Assembly (NCBI GenBank): GCA_025449115.1
Contig: JAHLKC010000040.1
Coordinates: 1-64,000, forward strand
Direction: 5' to 3'
DNA: 64,000 nucleotides
Source of the DNA: Chytridium lagenaria
Taxonomy: Eukaryota > Chytridiomycota > Chytridiomycetes > Chytridiales > Chytridiaceae
Part shown: in pieces, positions 42,999 to 55,698 of the stretch
Layout of the letters: the number at the start of each line of letters is the position of its first letter
Numbering within the stretch: the first letter of the stretch is position 1
Notes under the pieces: generated by a model
What the model was told of the DNA's origin: nothing
Seen by the model: only the letters and a program-made list of their open reading frames with translations
Databases searched by the model: none
Made by a program: the position numbers and the translations under genes

Positions 42999-44172
42999 TA
43001 ATGCAATTACCAAGGTCCAGTATCGTGAGTACAGGTCAAGGTCAAGATTTGTTGCAAACTTGACTTAATTTCATATTTTGGTTGTTTGTCCTTATGTTCT
43101 GAGCAGAGCCACAACAAATCCTTTTTTTATACATTCTCGTATATCATCAGTAGCCACTTTGGCGCATTATGCGTTATATTTATATAACGATATAAACTTC
43201 TGACTTCTAGGCATAGTATATGCACCTGAGCATCAATCTGGCCAGCATTGACCTACGCACCTTCCAGTAACCATTTCAACCCAGCAGTCCCTCTGACAAT
43301 GTTGAGATTGAGGTCCACACATAGCATTTTCAGCGCATTCAGTTCAACACGTTTCCAAAAAGGTTTTCAACAAGTTATTTTCAGGCGCAGCACTGGCAGG
43401 ACCGTTTACAAGGGTTTTTAACTGCATTATTTTTGCCAAATAATTGTAAGAAAGGTTAAGGCTAACTGAAGAAGAGACCAAAATAGACTAACTTATTTTC
43501 ATCTCCAGAGGCTGTCAGCCTCTGTGCTATCATGGTCAAATGTCATTGCTTACATAGTGCTTGATCTTTCTTCCCGTGATCTTTCTTCCTGTTATCTTTC
43601 TTCCCTTCCGTTTGGTCATCCAGCACCCAATCTGTTTTCCAAGTCGGCTTTGTCCTCGTTGCAAGCACCTTTCTGCCTCCACCACCTCCACACCACAATC
43701 TCCGCCTACTTCCCACCTCCCTCAACCCTCACTGCCTCCTGGGATGAGTTCTTGTCAGAGTCATCTCCAGCAATTGTCTCACTCTCATCCTCGTCCACCT
43801 TGCGCTTATCTTCCACCACATCCCCCCCTCCTCACCGCTCCTTGCCTTCAACTTCTCCTGGTAAGTCAACCCGATTTGAAACAATAGTACACTCCCACCT
43901 TTGACCAAAATAAGAAGAATTTGTTAACCTGCCCATTCCAATATTTTCCCCTTCCCATAGATTGCCACATATGACTCTCAAGGATACCAAATTTGAACAT
44001 CAGTTCCTGTGTCAAAAACTTAAATAGGCAAAAATAAATCACAAAATTTAATCTATGAGCAATTGCGGTGTTTTATAACCGCTTGCTTGAGTCCTGGATA
44101 TTTCCATAGCTGAATCTTCAAATTATAAGTACAAAATTTTCAATCTTAATTCAACCTGAAAAAAAACGGGGG
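42999..44172. other. Gene-free region
   Basis: No gene is supported. The Pro/Ser-rich open frame at 43524-43904 has low-complexity composition and no recognisable domain. Copies of a TTTCTTCCxGT word lie at 43566-43610. Confidence 0.4.
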
Positions 44173-44454
44173 TGTTAGTTAACTTGATCTATTGGCATTC
44201 CGCAACATAACAAAACTGAAATTCTTAGTCATTTGGCATACCGCATTAACAAAAAGCTTTTTGAATTTTGTAACAGCATCAAAGCTGCTATATGATTGCA
44301 TTAATAGGGATTAAAAGCAAATTAGATTTGTAGCATGGAACGTAAAGGTCATCTCTCTGGTTCAGTTGAGTGAACGTGTTCAACGGATGAACATAAGGTA
44401 TTACAAAGTAAGAGCTTAATGGAATTGTTAAAACAATACAACAAAGGTTCAACA
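44173..44454 (-). repeat. Solo LTR related to the + strand copia element
   Basis: On the minus strand this reads TGTTGAACC...GTTAACTAACA and matches the first 275 bases of the LTR at 23212 along its whole length (shared words include CTCTTACTTTG, ATGTTCATCCGT, CTGAACCAGAGAGA, GCCAAATGACTAAGA and TAGATCAAGTTAAC). No coding region adjoins it, so it is a solo LTR left after LTR-LTR recombination. It is about 560 bases shorter than the + strand LTR; the missing part lies between two GTTAAC words. Confidence 0.8.
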
Positions 44455-45347
44455 GACGGGGAAGAGGGCGGGGTTTAGGCCACAAAGATAGTTGAGGATC
44501 AGGGGTTGTAATGTTGTTGCGAGAATAGAGGAGAAGCTTACTTTATTGTATTGAATATATGCAATGTGTTGCAGACGTTGGTGCGGAAACTCCTTACCTA
44601 GTTTTGCTGAAGCATTGATCTGTTTATTGTAATTGCCCATCATGCTGCCGGCAGTGAGGAGCTCTTAAAGTTGAAGAGGTGGCGACTTGCAAACTATAGA
44701 AAACAAAAAGAGCCGGACTGAGCACCGCAAATGCCTCTTGGGTAAGCCAATGTACAGAGTAATTCAAAAACTGCGACAACTTCTGGTAACAAACACATAT
44801 TCCAGCCAATGGCATACAGATCTGGCTACTTGTTGTAAGTCTTTAAAGTCACGGAGATCGTGTTGTTCACGCCTTGCCAATAATGTTTGCAACCACTTTA
44901 CTATAAGGTAATGTGAGACATAGCGCGCTGTAGTTAACTTTCATTAGATTCCCACCTGAGACTCACGTCCTGTCGCCGTTGGTGTTGCAGCTCGGGTCGC
45001 GTAGTGTAGTTCAAGCAGAAAGCAGCTACCGTACACAAGCGCCTGCGTCAAATGCGTGCACCTTTCCTATTTAACAATTAAATAATAATAAAATTGAGGC
45101 TGTGAAGTTCAAGTCAAACGTAGAAAGTAGAAAACAATCAACCTTCTAGAAGGAAGGAAGGAAAATAAAATATTTAAATATTTAAATAATAGAATATTTA
45201 CAAATAAGGAAATTAAATATTAAAAATTAATAATAATTGATGTGACAAAAGGTTGAAACACAGGGAATCAACCTGGAATCAACCTGCCGCCCCCGCCAAG
45301 AAACCCAGGATCAATTATTTATTATTTATTTATAAATTGATTTATAG
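44455..45347. other. Gene-free AT-rich spacer before the host genes
   Basis: No gene is recognised. AAATATTTAAATATTTAAAT simple sequence occurs at 45172-45192 and a CTGC microsatellite starts just beyond it (about 45390-45410). Confidence 0.45.
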
Positions 45348-45681
45348 GTGATTTCGCCTCTGAGAAAAACTCTAAATTGGACACTTGCTGCTTGCCTGCC
45401 TGCCTGCCTGACCTTCGACGTTGCCTTCGTTCAACTCGATCGCGCAGCTTCATTCCGTCAACGGAAGAAGGAAGTGGTTCATCCCAAGTCTCAACCTCAA
45501 CACTTTTTGAACCGGCAATCTATCCGAACACCTCTCAACACCACTTCCTTCCTCCCTTCACAGCCAAATTACCTACCTCCCACAACCACCCTTTTCTCTA
45601 TACCCTGACCGCACACAGACTATCAACACAACTTGCAAGAAAGAAAAGGAGTCATTCAAAGGAATTCAAGGAGATAAAAGC

Positions 45682-48600
45682 ATGCTCGTCGATCGTATCT
45701 CCCACTATGCTTTTCGTGGAGGGCTTGGAGATAAGGAGGCCCTACTCCAGACGCTCGTCTTGGTCGCAGGAGTGATGACGATGGGAGGAGGATACTGTCT
45801 TTCAAGGTACCTATATTCTTTACTTTTTGAGACATTCCAACTCTACTCTTCTCCGCACTTCAATGTGTGATGGACACTTGTTCGTTTGGAAGACGATGGA
45901 GCTGGATGGCCCTGTTCTCACAATAATATAATTTTTTGTTGAACCATGCCGCCCAGCCTGTCTTTTGGGTGGAACATCACTAACACCTCTCTTCCTTTCC
46001 TACACAGGGCTTTAACCGAACCTTTGAATTCGACATTTACCCAAACGATAATCTCGTGGCTTCTGGCGCTTCTATCGAAATTGATGGAAACACATTATCG
46101 TCAGAGGAGACTCGTTCCTTCTTCTCCTCACATGTCGCTTATCATGGGCATGTTGCCGGGGATCCTCAGCATGGTTGGGCGAGGTTTGTGGTTTGACGCG
46201 GATTCGTTAAACGAAGATGCGCCACCACGGACCGCTTGGAGATGGTGTGTTTTGCGGTCGATGACGGTGTCTTTCAAGTTAAGACGGTGGATAACTATAA
46301 AAAGGCGAAGAGAGATGTATGTATTACTTCTTTAACATTGTTTTTTTTAATAAGCCCTGTTACTCTTCTTATTGCAAATATATTAACGCCCTTCACCCCT
46401 TTTTTAAAAAAAAAACAATAATAAATTAGATTGATGCCGGAGATCGCCTCCCCACTCTCCAGACACCCCTTCTCACTCCAGCTCTCAAGTCATCCTCATC
46501 TCCGAAGACATGACCTTTGCCCGCATCCCCTGACCCCAACGCCCGAGTACTCCCCAACTTTGCGACCTCTTCCATTTCCTCCTGCTCCGCCTCATACTCA
46601 CCGCACTCCTCATCTATTCCCCCAAAACTTCCCCCTGCAACTCCTAAAGTCTGTAAACGCGGACCTTCCTGTCCAATCCGGTACCTGCGGCGTCCGTCTA
46701 GACAGGGACGGCTTTAACCTTCGGATCGCCAAATCATCCATGCCAAGGTTTATCTCAAACACTCCACTTCCATGTTTTCATCGTTCTTTTCCACTGAGAA
46801 TACGACGGATCCCTATGCTTCGCTTTCTCGACGCGGCTGTTGCACAGTGTTTTAATCGGCGACGGTTCATGTTTATGGGGGCGGCTGCGGACTGTAACTA
46901 TGTGAAGTCTTATGGAAGCTCTTCTGCGGCCCTTGCGCAGATCTTGGCCAACTTTAACTCTGCATCTAAAGTCTATGAACAAGCTTTAACGTGGCGCTTG
47001 CGATTGTGAAGGTCAAGATTGAGACTACTTGCAACAATGCCACGAGTACTGGAACTATTGCTGCTGGAACGCTTATACCCTGGAACAGGGAGTGTGTGTC
47101 AGATTATACCATTAACGAGAGATTGAGGTAAAAGATCCCTTCTTGCTCTTGTTTGTTCTTGATGTTTGGGGGCTGAATATTGATTTGAATTGATATGTAG
47201 TGATTTCTCGAATTGGAGAGGGAACTATCCTGGTGCGGGCGCGGATAATGCGGGGTTGTGGCATTTGATGACGGGATGTAGTTCTACGACTTCTGGACAG
47301 GCTGTGGGTGTTGCGTGGTTAAAGACAACATGTACAAGGGATTCCAAGCAACAACGAGCTCAGCTCTGTAAGTCTATTTATTCCAAGGATGGGAGGGTTA
47401 TATTTTCTTTCCATCTCCCTTTTTTGCTTTATTTCTTATATAGTGACTCATCTCACTTATTTCAGCCACTGGTGAAACCGTCACCGAGTACGTTTCCGGC
47501 ACCGGTGTCTCCTCACGCGTCCCATCTGAATGGAAAGTTGTGGCGCATGAGGTTGGACATAACTTTGGGGCCAACCATGATTGTGATGCGACGACTTGTG
47601 GATGTCAGGGGTTAGACGCTTGTCTTTGTTGTCGATGTCCTTCGGGTAGGAATGGATGTGACTGTGAGGGGAGTTTTTTGATGCATCCGACGGATAATGC
47701 GAAGACGAGCTCGTTCAGCGATTGTTCGATTACAAGTGTGAGTACTTTGTGTGTTTTTTAGTTTGTCTTTGGGTGGAGGATTTCTATTTAATGTAGACAT
47801 CGTCGCCGATATAGTGATGATTCTCATCGGCTCTCTTTTTTTTTTTTGTCCTTGTCGTTCCGTTTCATTTCGTTTTTGGTACTTTCGGTCGGAAGTCTAT
47901 GGTTTTCCTTATTTTTTTTTATCTGCTAACGCGTTTTGGTTCCAATAGATTTGTACCACCCTCTCCGATAACAGCCGCTCCAACTGTCTCTCCGACACCG
48001 CCAATCTCCCCACTGTCACTGAAAATATCTGCGGCAACGGTGTACGCGAAGCGAACGAAGAATGTGACTGCGGTGACGCCGAATCTTGCCGCGCTGATCC
48101 CTGCTGTGATGGCACTGTCTGTAAACTTAAAGCCCCGGCAGTCTGCGATGATCTCAATGACAACTGCTGTCTGAATTGTCAACTCCGACCTAAAGACAGC
48201 GTTTGTCGACCTAGTATTGGCGTGTGTGATTATGCGGAGACTTGTTCAGGGACGAATAAGACCTGCCCGGCTGATACCTTTCACCCGGATAAGGAGGGGT
48301 GTGGAAATGGATTGGCTTGTGCGAGTGGACAGTGTACGAGTCGTACGCAACAGTGTCAGAATCGAATTGCGAATGTTAATACCACAGGGGTGTGTGCTGG
48401 TATGTGATGATACTCTTGCATTCAATGGCAGATTGTTTCTTTGTGCCGTTATTGGTTTTTGTGGTGGTTCTGTTGCTGAATTTGTTTATTTGGTAGGACG
48501 CGATTCCGAGTGTAAGCTTTTCTGCTCCACATCGGATGGGCTTTGTACAATCTTGTCTGGAAACTTTTTAGATGGAACACCTTGTGGTGTAGGTTCTTTC

Positions 48601-49187
48601 CTCTGTTCGTTTTGCCCTAGAACCGTTCTTATGCTCTTTTATATTATAGTTCTCTGGAACCTGCATCAGTGGAGGATGCTCTAACGAAAACATTGGTGAG
48701 TCTCCATGATGCTACTACTTAATATTACGAATGTTTTCTTATCCTTTTTTTTCACAGTTGGGGCCGCGCTCGACTGGTTCAAAGCGAACCCCCCAAATCG
48801 GTTGGCCAATCGTAAGTCACTCCTTTACTCTTCCTCAAACTCATGTATTCCACAGGTCGCTGTCCTCGGTCTCATCGTCATCTCCATTTTCGTGTGTCTG
48901 GTCCGCTGCTGCATGCGCGGCTGCTCCACACGTCCAAAACCTCGACCCCAGAACCTCCCTGTTGTCCCGACTTACACTACAGGCCTGCCGGACATTTCAT
49001 AACGACCTCCCAGGCTTACCCTGCTGCACCTGCTACCGCTGTGGTGTCGCCTGGGAGTGGGGCCATGTTGGGGACGTATCAGGAGACTAGACGGGGGAGT
49101 GGGGTTGCAAGTGTACCGTCGAGTAGAGGTGGGCAAGGTGGACAGAGGAGTAATTGGGTGGATCCGGCAAAGTATAATGGGTATTGA
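45682..49187 (+). CDS. ADAM-type metalloprotease with disintegrin domain and transmembrane segment
   Basis: A multi-exon gene; the first exon and its start are unsure. The prodomain is readable from 46008 ([40 protein letters not shown]). The catalytic domain runs through [27 protein letters not shown] and WHLMTGCS to the zinc site [16 protein letters not shown] (HExxHxxGxxHD, about 47,545) and the Met-turn FLMHPTDN. The disintegrin domain starts [17 protein letters not shown] and continues with CCDGTVCK. A Cys-rich part, a membrane span ([19 protein letters not shown], about 48,860) and a Pro-rich tail ending [10 protein letters not shown] follow. A TGA falls in the prodomain frame (about 46,193) and a one-base loss near 46,982; both may be consensus errors. 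It should act at the cell surface, shedding or cutting proteins. Confidence 0.87.
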
Positions 49188-49949
49188 AAACCTTGGTCTC
49201 CCCTATTTGTGGACACTGCCTTTTTTGTTTTTGGAGTTTTCGTACATTTTTGTTTGTCACGTAGCCACCCCCTCTGTTTCATTTCTGACATTGATATGAC
49301 TATTGTTCAAATTTTTTTCTCTCTGTATCTTTTCATTATCATTTTGTTGATTGATCACACAGACCTGTCATTCTACATGTGTTTTTTTTCCATTTCATCG
49401 TCCTTTTCTCCTTTTTTTTTTTATACTGTTGTTGGGGACATTTTTAATCATTTGGTTACTTGTGGGGTGCTTGCCAGTTTTATTTGTTGGGTAAATATGG
49501 ACGGATATACTTTTATTGTGAATTATACAAGTGATTTGTATCTACCATATTTACGGTTGATGATGGGTACTTCCGAAGAGCGAAGAACTATGAGTGAGTA
49601 CTAGTAAACCGGACGAATGGGTTAGAAAATTGGCTGTGATGGGTTAGGGTAACCCTAAAAAGGGCCTTTAATGTGGTTTATTACCAGGAAGTTTTAGGAA
49701 GGTGCTGCGTGGGATTGCAGCAGGATGAGGATGAGAGCGGCTGGATGACCATTTGAAGAGCCGATGATGGCGGCCAATTTATAGAAATGACAAAATATAA
49801 CAAGTTGAGTCTCTCCTTCTGACTCTTCTTTCGCAAGTCTTTCTCAACGAAGCCAGATATAACGCCAGAAAAAGCGCGAAAACATTTTTAATCATCGTAT
49901 GTATATATTCAAAATCTATGTCATCTCTGAAAAAGCCATCCCAAAAAAA
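49188..49949. other. Gene-free T-rich stretch between convergent genes
   Basis: The 3' side of the ADAM gene (+) faces the 3' side of the membrane-protein gene (-). T-runs make open frames here meaningless. A small head-to-head telomere-like motif, TTAGGGTAACCCTAA, lies at 49644-49658. Confidence 0.5.
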
Positions 49950-51150
49950 AAAGACTACATTTTGCCAAATTTTTACTAAAAAGGCGCTACCAACGCCCAC
50001 TGCTGTCTCTGATCCGTCAACGAGCAAGGTCTTATAGTAATAAGGATTAGGCGATGTTTCAATTAAGTAAAAAAGACAGAAGAAAACACTCACATAAACC
50101 TCAGATTCTCTCCACTTGCACACAATCCCATCCCCGCTGCATCCCTGATCGTTCCATCCGACTGCACCGAAACCGAAAACCCAAACCGACACGCCTGTCC
50201 ACTAAACGTCTCTGTCGAGAGTCTCAAAACAGACTCGGACACTCCAATCAAAACCTGGACTACTGTTAGAAAAATTGTGGAAGGGTGGGTTTACTCACCG
50301 TTTGTAAGCACGTATTAGAGGAGTCATGGATCAAGATTTTTCCCTGTATAACGGCTGGAAGAGGTGAGGAAATACTATGAAAAAGGATGGAGTTGCTTAC
50401 TTGCATATTTAAAGAGTTGCGATTCTCCTCCACAAAAGGCTGCAAGGGTTCCATTACTATTAAAACATTTCCCGTCATACGCTCTGAGAAAGAATTTTTC
50501 GACAGCAGGGTTCACCGGATCCAACACGGCTCCAGACGAAGCCGCTGCACTCGTCGTCGTCGCCGTTGCGGCCGTAGTCGTAGTCGAAGATGTGGGTGTG
50601 CCCTCCGTAGTAGCCTTTGGTCGTGTCCCAAAGTAAACACCAAGTCCCACCCCAACAAGCACCATGAACATGAAAAAGATGCAACAATTCCTGCATCCCT
50701 TTCTGGACCGTCTCAATGTTAATTTAGTGGGTTCATAACGGGGTGGTTCGGCGTCATCTGCTTGTGGGGTGTAGATGACGGTTGGTGGGTTTGTGGGGGT
50801 GGCTTTGTAGATGATGGAACCGGAGGCATCTGTTGTCCAGGAATGATTTGGGAGGTGGATTTGGAACGAGGGGGGTTCGGAGGGGTGTGGGGGCGTTGGG
50901 GGTTTGGGGCGACTGGCGGGGAGTGGTTTATATGGGAGGGGAAGCCACGGGCGGCGGCGGCGGGGGCGGGCATCGTGGGCATGGAAAAGAGAGGCCGGGG
51001 TTGGGTGGTGTTGTATTAGCGTTGTACGGAGGGGCGGATTCGACTTGTTGGAAGGCCGGGGATGTGAGGACTGTATTCACAGAACGAGGGTGTTCTGGCG
51101 TGAGCTCCGTGGTGCTTCGGATCGAGTCTTGTCGTGTGAATTCGTTCTGT
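49950..51150 (-). CDS. Proline-rich single-span membrane protein with beta-trefoil-like extracellular part
   Basis: Reading leftwards: RQDSIRSTTELTPEHPRSVN, a Pro-rich region, DAEPPRYEPTKLTLRRSRKG, a membrane span CCIFFMFMVLVGVGLGVYFG (about 50,660), a Ser/Thr-rich stalk, then FLRAYDGKCFNSNGTLAAFC and, across introns at about 50355-50400 and 50263-50298, KILIHDSSNTCLQT, FSGQACRFGFSVSVQSDGTI and AAGMGLCASGENLR. Paired cysteines with C-L-Q and G-T-I steps resemble a ricin-type beta-trefoil; this is a weak call. Basic residues before the span put the N-terminus in the cytosol. The start codon is not resolved: the frame is open back towards the kinase gene. Confidence 0.5.
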
Positions 51151-51175
51151 TGAATAATAATGGACGAAAAGATTT

Positions 51176-52444
51176 TTAATATGAGCCGGGTGTCCTAAAA
51201 CTCCAGTGGGATAAAAAACCTACAGAGGTGCTTCGCTCGCTAAGAGCCGTTTGAGTTACATCAAAATCCATCGTTTGGAAAGTCCGTTGAGCAACGTTCA
51301 TCACTAACGCTTCTTGCGTCTTGATCGGTTCACCTCTGCTCTTTAAAACACTCGCCGTCCACGTCCACTCCATTCATCAACCCATCAAGAATGATCGTTA
51401 CGGTCCCGAAGGACGGACGCTCGCTCGGCTCGAAAGAAATACAGGATTGAATGAGAGAAAGAATACCATCGGGAGCATCCTCGTCAATGTCAACGTCCGG
51501 GACTTTTTTCTGGCCAGTCAGCATGTGGAGAAGCACGTCGTGACGAAGTTCGGAGACTGGGATGCCGAAGGGACCGAGCCAACTGAAGAATTCGGAGAGC
51601 ACAACGCCGAACGCATAAACGTCGCAAGCTGGGCGGTACTAACATAACATGTGTTAAAAAAGACGAACTGTATGTTTTTCGATAATCTTTTTTCACTTAC
51701 AGCTGTCTTCAGATTGTGTAGTTCTGGAGCCATCCAGATTAGTGTCCCGCGCTGCTGCCCTCCACCGACCAGTGCAGCAGTAAGTGTATGTTGCATCACC
51801 ACCGCAATTCCAAAATCCGTAATCTTTGCATGCAGATCTCCTCCGGCGTCAAGGTGGAGAAGAATATTGAGGGATTTAAGGTCTCGATGAAGGATAGGCG
51901 GCTGGAGTTTATGTAAGAAGTCCATTCCTGTGGCAATATCTGCGGCGAGGGAGAGACGGGTTGTATGAGGGACCCGGGGTTCCTTCATGTAGTAGTTATA
52001 GAGAGAGCCGAGAGGGAGATACTGGAAAATAAAAGTAATCAGATATTAGCATGATCTACGGATGAAATGGTTAGTGTTTACCTCGAGAATGATGGAAAAG
52101 TTATCGCCATCATCCATCACCACTCCCAAAAATCTCACGATCCTCGGATGATTGATCTTGGCAAGCGTCGATGCCTCTGCCTTTAAATCCTCTTGAGCTG
52201 ACGATGAAAGACCGCTAGCGACTTTCAGACGCTTTACGGCAACAGTTTCGTTGGCATAACGGGCCTTGTAGACTGCGCCTGCTGCGCCAGAGCCGATCAG
52301 AGCGGACGTGTCGACATTGACAGCGGATGGAGGGATGAGGATGGCTGAGTTGGAGGAGGTGACGCTGGGAGATCGAACGACGGTGGGTGCTGAAGACAGA
52401 CTTGAGGAAGCTGTTCCGTTGCTAGAGGCCGTCGTCGATGCCAT
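51176..52444 (-). CDS. Protein kinase, tyrosine-kinase-like (TKL) group
   Basis: Three exons (52082-52444, 51701-52021 and from 51638 leftwards). After a Ser/Thr-rich start come the glycine loop IGSGAAGAVYKARY, the lysine in VAVKRLKV, HPRIVRFLGVV, the catalytic loop HRDLKSLNILL, DFG in KITDFGIAVV, GTLIWMAPEL, YRPACDVYAFGVVLSEFFSW and CISFEPSERPSFG. All catalytic residues are present, and the HRDLKSLN loop is typical of TKL serine/threonine kinases. Near 51,335 the frame either stops after CFKEQR or shifts into EPIKTQEALVMNVAQRTF, which ends at 51176. It lies directly upstream of the membrane-protein gene on the same strand. Confidence 0.87.
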
Positions 52445-53696
52445 CTACTGATTCTAAGGCAGTAGAGTGTCTACCTAATTGATGTAAAGTATTGAATAAT
52501 AATACGAAAATATTTGAAAGATGTGACGCCAAAGAGAAGGTTGTTTTTCGCTTGTCTTTTTTCGGAATAAATGGAATATCCATGTCAAGGGCAAGGTGCT
52601 CCTTGTTTCAAAACTGGCTGGGCCTTTGTGAAACGTACTGTCATACAGACAACTTTAAGAAAAATTGAAAAAAACGTCAATTTAATAAATACATCAACAA
52701 CCAGCGACTAGCCTCCCTTCCACCAGTAGAGAAAAAGCTCACTTCCGTGGAGTCCTGTAGTGGATATACAGAACAAAAGTGGTTCATTCTACTATAAGAC
52801 AATGGGTGTTGAGTCACTTCCCAATTGAAGATGCCCTCAGCAACACCAAGTTCCCCCTTTCTTGACATCAAGATAAACCCGTTCCCTCCCCTCGCACAAT
52901 CCGCGAAAACAGTAAGACAGACACGAGATAGGGACGTGACGAGAAAGTATATAGTATAGGGCGAAAAGAGAGTCAAAACATACGAAAATACATTTGGAAT
53001 GCAGCACAAAATTTGATGCCATTGACAACAACCACAATATTCGCACACGTCCCGTCAAGCAGGTATCGAATGTGATTAACCGGCGCGTTTGCACGTGAAA
53101 ACACTTAACCCTTCCATAAAATTCCCGTTTGCATGCCATTCCACCCGCTATTGGTAAACAAATATTTGCTTAAAGCACTGATTCATCATTAACTTTTCCC
53201 CAGTGTTATTTTACCGAAGGAAGCAGGAAAGCAGTTTTACAGGATTAGCACAAAACAGACATGTTCCTAACTACAAAAAACAGCCACTAAAACACCTTGT
53301 TAAAATAAATGAGGCCACCTTTTCCATTTTAAACTGGAGTTTTCGCGTTCTTGAGACCAAAATTCTCTTTGATAAAACTGAGCTCATCCCAATTGCCCTT
53401 TACGATATCCCAGCCACTTAAGCGTCCAAATTTTTTACACATATATTTCAATACCAAATAATATTTCTGTAAAATCGATTATCCTTCTAAATCGTGGTGA
53501 TGGGCTTTGGAAGTGACTTTTAAGATGGCTCAAAAAAATTGGAATGATACCAATTGATTTTTCGGTGGTTTCAAGTATAGTGTGGTGATGTTGCAAATCC
53601 TCTTTTTGACAAACTCATATCTCTTTTGACAATTCAGGACCACCCCAACAACCTCACTCAATCCTCTGTAAGGGCAGCACATTAAAGCAGCAGCCC
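52445..53696. other. Intergenic region between divergent genes
   Basis: Shared upstream region of the kinase (-) and the DM10 gene (+). Short open frames on both strands show no domain and no codon pattern; none is called. Confidence 0.45.
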
Positions 53697-55609
53697 ATGT
53701 CGAACCACCAGAACCCAGCTCTGAAGGAGCTGGAGAGAACGCTGCCATTTCTCCCAGGGCACAAGTTTGAGCTTGGGAAATTTGTAAGGACTTAAAGCTT
53801 TGGCGAGTTAAAAAATGAACCATCAACTAACTGCTACTTGAAGGATCTTCCAAATCACCGCAAGTCTCATGCTTTTGACTACTGCAACACAGTTCCAGTC
53901 TTCAAGGGAGAAGCGACTGGAATAGGTACGCTGACAATTGCTCCACTCAAAGGATCACTTACATAGTTGAAGGTGGAAATGGTCTTCCAGGCCAAGACGA
54001 GGCCAAGATCCACTCATCTGTAGATATTTACCCCACAGCAACCAATTGGGTGAAAACGTTCCTGCATGGGTTGCTTTTGATCGAAAGGTACTGAAGCCTT
54101 GATCTTTGCAAATAGTTAAAAGTCTTAGGTTTTACGGTTCTATGCCTACTTCCAGGAGGCTGTGAATGAGAAGAGGGAGGAGCAATACCGCGTGAGAAAG
54201 TAACGCAACTTTTAAGTTTCTGTATATGCTTACTATTTCATGCAGGGTCAACATTTACTTTTACTTGGAAGATGACACGATCCATGTCAGTGAGCCCAAG
54301 ACTCCCAACAGCGGATTCCTCAAGGTATAGAATTATGAGTAAATTAATTTAACGAGTACCATTAGGAACCCTGATCCGCCGTCATAGAATCCCATTGTCT
54401 GATTCTACAGTTGGGCAACATTATATCGTGAACGACCTCAACGTTGATAAGGAGGTTACTTTCTATTCTAGAACTTTCAAGATTGTAGGATGTGATGATT
54501 TTACTAGGGTAAGAAGAAAACATCGAGGCTCCTGAAGATGTATTGACGAATGTGTGATAGGAATTCTTGGGCCACCTCAAAATCCCTGTCCCCAAAAACA
54601 CAGTATTCCCTCAAGACCCCTACGAAGTTCACAGGAACGAAATGTTGTCTCGGATGAAAGCGACAAGGCCCTCACAACCCAAATCGTCGCTCAAAAAGTT
54701 CCTCGAGAACGATCGTCGCGTCCTCCGCTTTTATTGCGTGTGGGACGACACCAATTCTGTTTTCGGTGATGTTCGTCACATGGTAGTTCATTACTACCTC
54801 TCAGATGACACTATCGAGATAAGGGAAAGTATTCCAGCCAACAGTGGCCGTGAGACCAACACTCTTTTCCTCCGTCGTTGCCGTCTTCCCAAGCACAAAT
54901 CCAAGCCGTTCTATGGGCAAACTTCTGAGAACCCTGACGACTATTTCTCCGAACGTGACTTGACCATTGGCGCCGTCCTCCACCTTTACGGTCGTCCTTT
55001 TGTCATTTGCGATTGCGATGAGTTCACTAAAGAGTTCTACCGTGAACGTTATGGCCTGGAGGATTTTGATCCCGTCCGCATTGAAGACTATGAAGAGGAA
55101 CCGTTGGAGGAGCTCCCATCCCAGTTTCATCCCAGACGCCTACGGCTCAGCCATTGATTCCATCTAACGCAGCGCCCAAGAAGGATTTCAAGAAAATGAT
55201 GATGTATGATGGTGTTTGTCTTCGTTATTCTGGGGTGCTCAAGAGTCTTAAACAAGTGGACCGTGATCGCAAATTTGTGATATCGCTTTACTTGGCTGAT
55301 GACACTATATCGGTATTTGAGCCGCATCAAAGGAATTCGGGGATTATCGGGGAAAGTTTTTGGAGAAGCAGATGATTAAGAAGCCGGGGACTGAGGAGTA
55401 CTACCAGGCTCAAGACTTTTACATTGGTACGTTGAATACTTTGACTGTTTAAAGAGAATTGCGAATTGCTAATCACAGATTCTTCGTTAGGCGCTGAACT
55501 TACGTTCTACCAGCACCCTTTCGTACTTACTGGTGCGGATGAGTATGCACTCAAGTTCATGGACCAACACCAGAGCAACTTCCCTAAACACAGACCACAA
55601 CAGATGTGA
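53697..55609 (+). CDS. EFHC1/2-like axonemal protein with three DM10 domains
   Basis: ATG 53697 starts MSNHQNPALKELERTLPFLP, the LPFLPG opening of EFHC proteins. Introns of about 40-60 bases follow. DM10 repeat 1: NVPAWVAFDRK, VLRFYAYFQEAVNEKREEQY, VNIYFYLEDDTIHVSEPK. Repeat 2: KFLENDRRVLRFYCVWDDTN, VVHYYLSDDTIEIRES, then LYGRPFVICDCDEFTKEFY. Repeat 3: MYDGVCLRYSGVLKS, VISLYLADDTISVFEP, ending LTGADEYALKFM and TGA 55607-55609. No EF-hand is seen at the end. Frame changes near 54,050, 55,107 and 55,351 (the last a lost G in a G-run) interrupt it. EFHC proteins are inner proteins of ciliary doublet microtubules, so the organism should have a flagellate stage. Confidence 0.87.
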
Positions 55610-55698
55610 TATGAGGAGAATTGTCATAAATTTCATTTTTGGATTTATAGAAAAAAATAAAGGAAAAGTTGGAAAAAAAACCCCTGAAGTCGTTCGTC

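Noticed and set aside
43524..43904. A 126-codon open frame rich in Ser, Pro and Leu
   Set aside because: Low-complexity composition, no domain, overlapping frames equally open, and no upstream or splice signals.
49209..49604. A 131-codon open frame rich in Phe, Ile and Ser after the ADAM gene
   Set aside because: Arises from T-rich sequence; no domain and no homologous pattern.
52677..53139. Two overlapping minus-strand open frames upstream of the kinase
   Set aside because: No recognisable domain, composition typical of translated non-coding DNA, and they compete with each other for the same bases.
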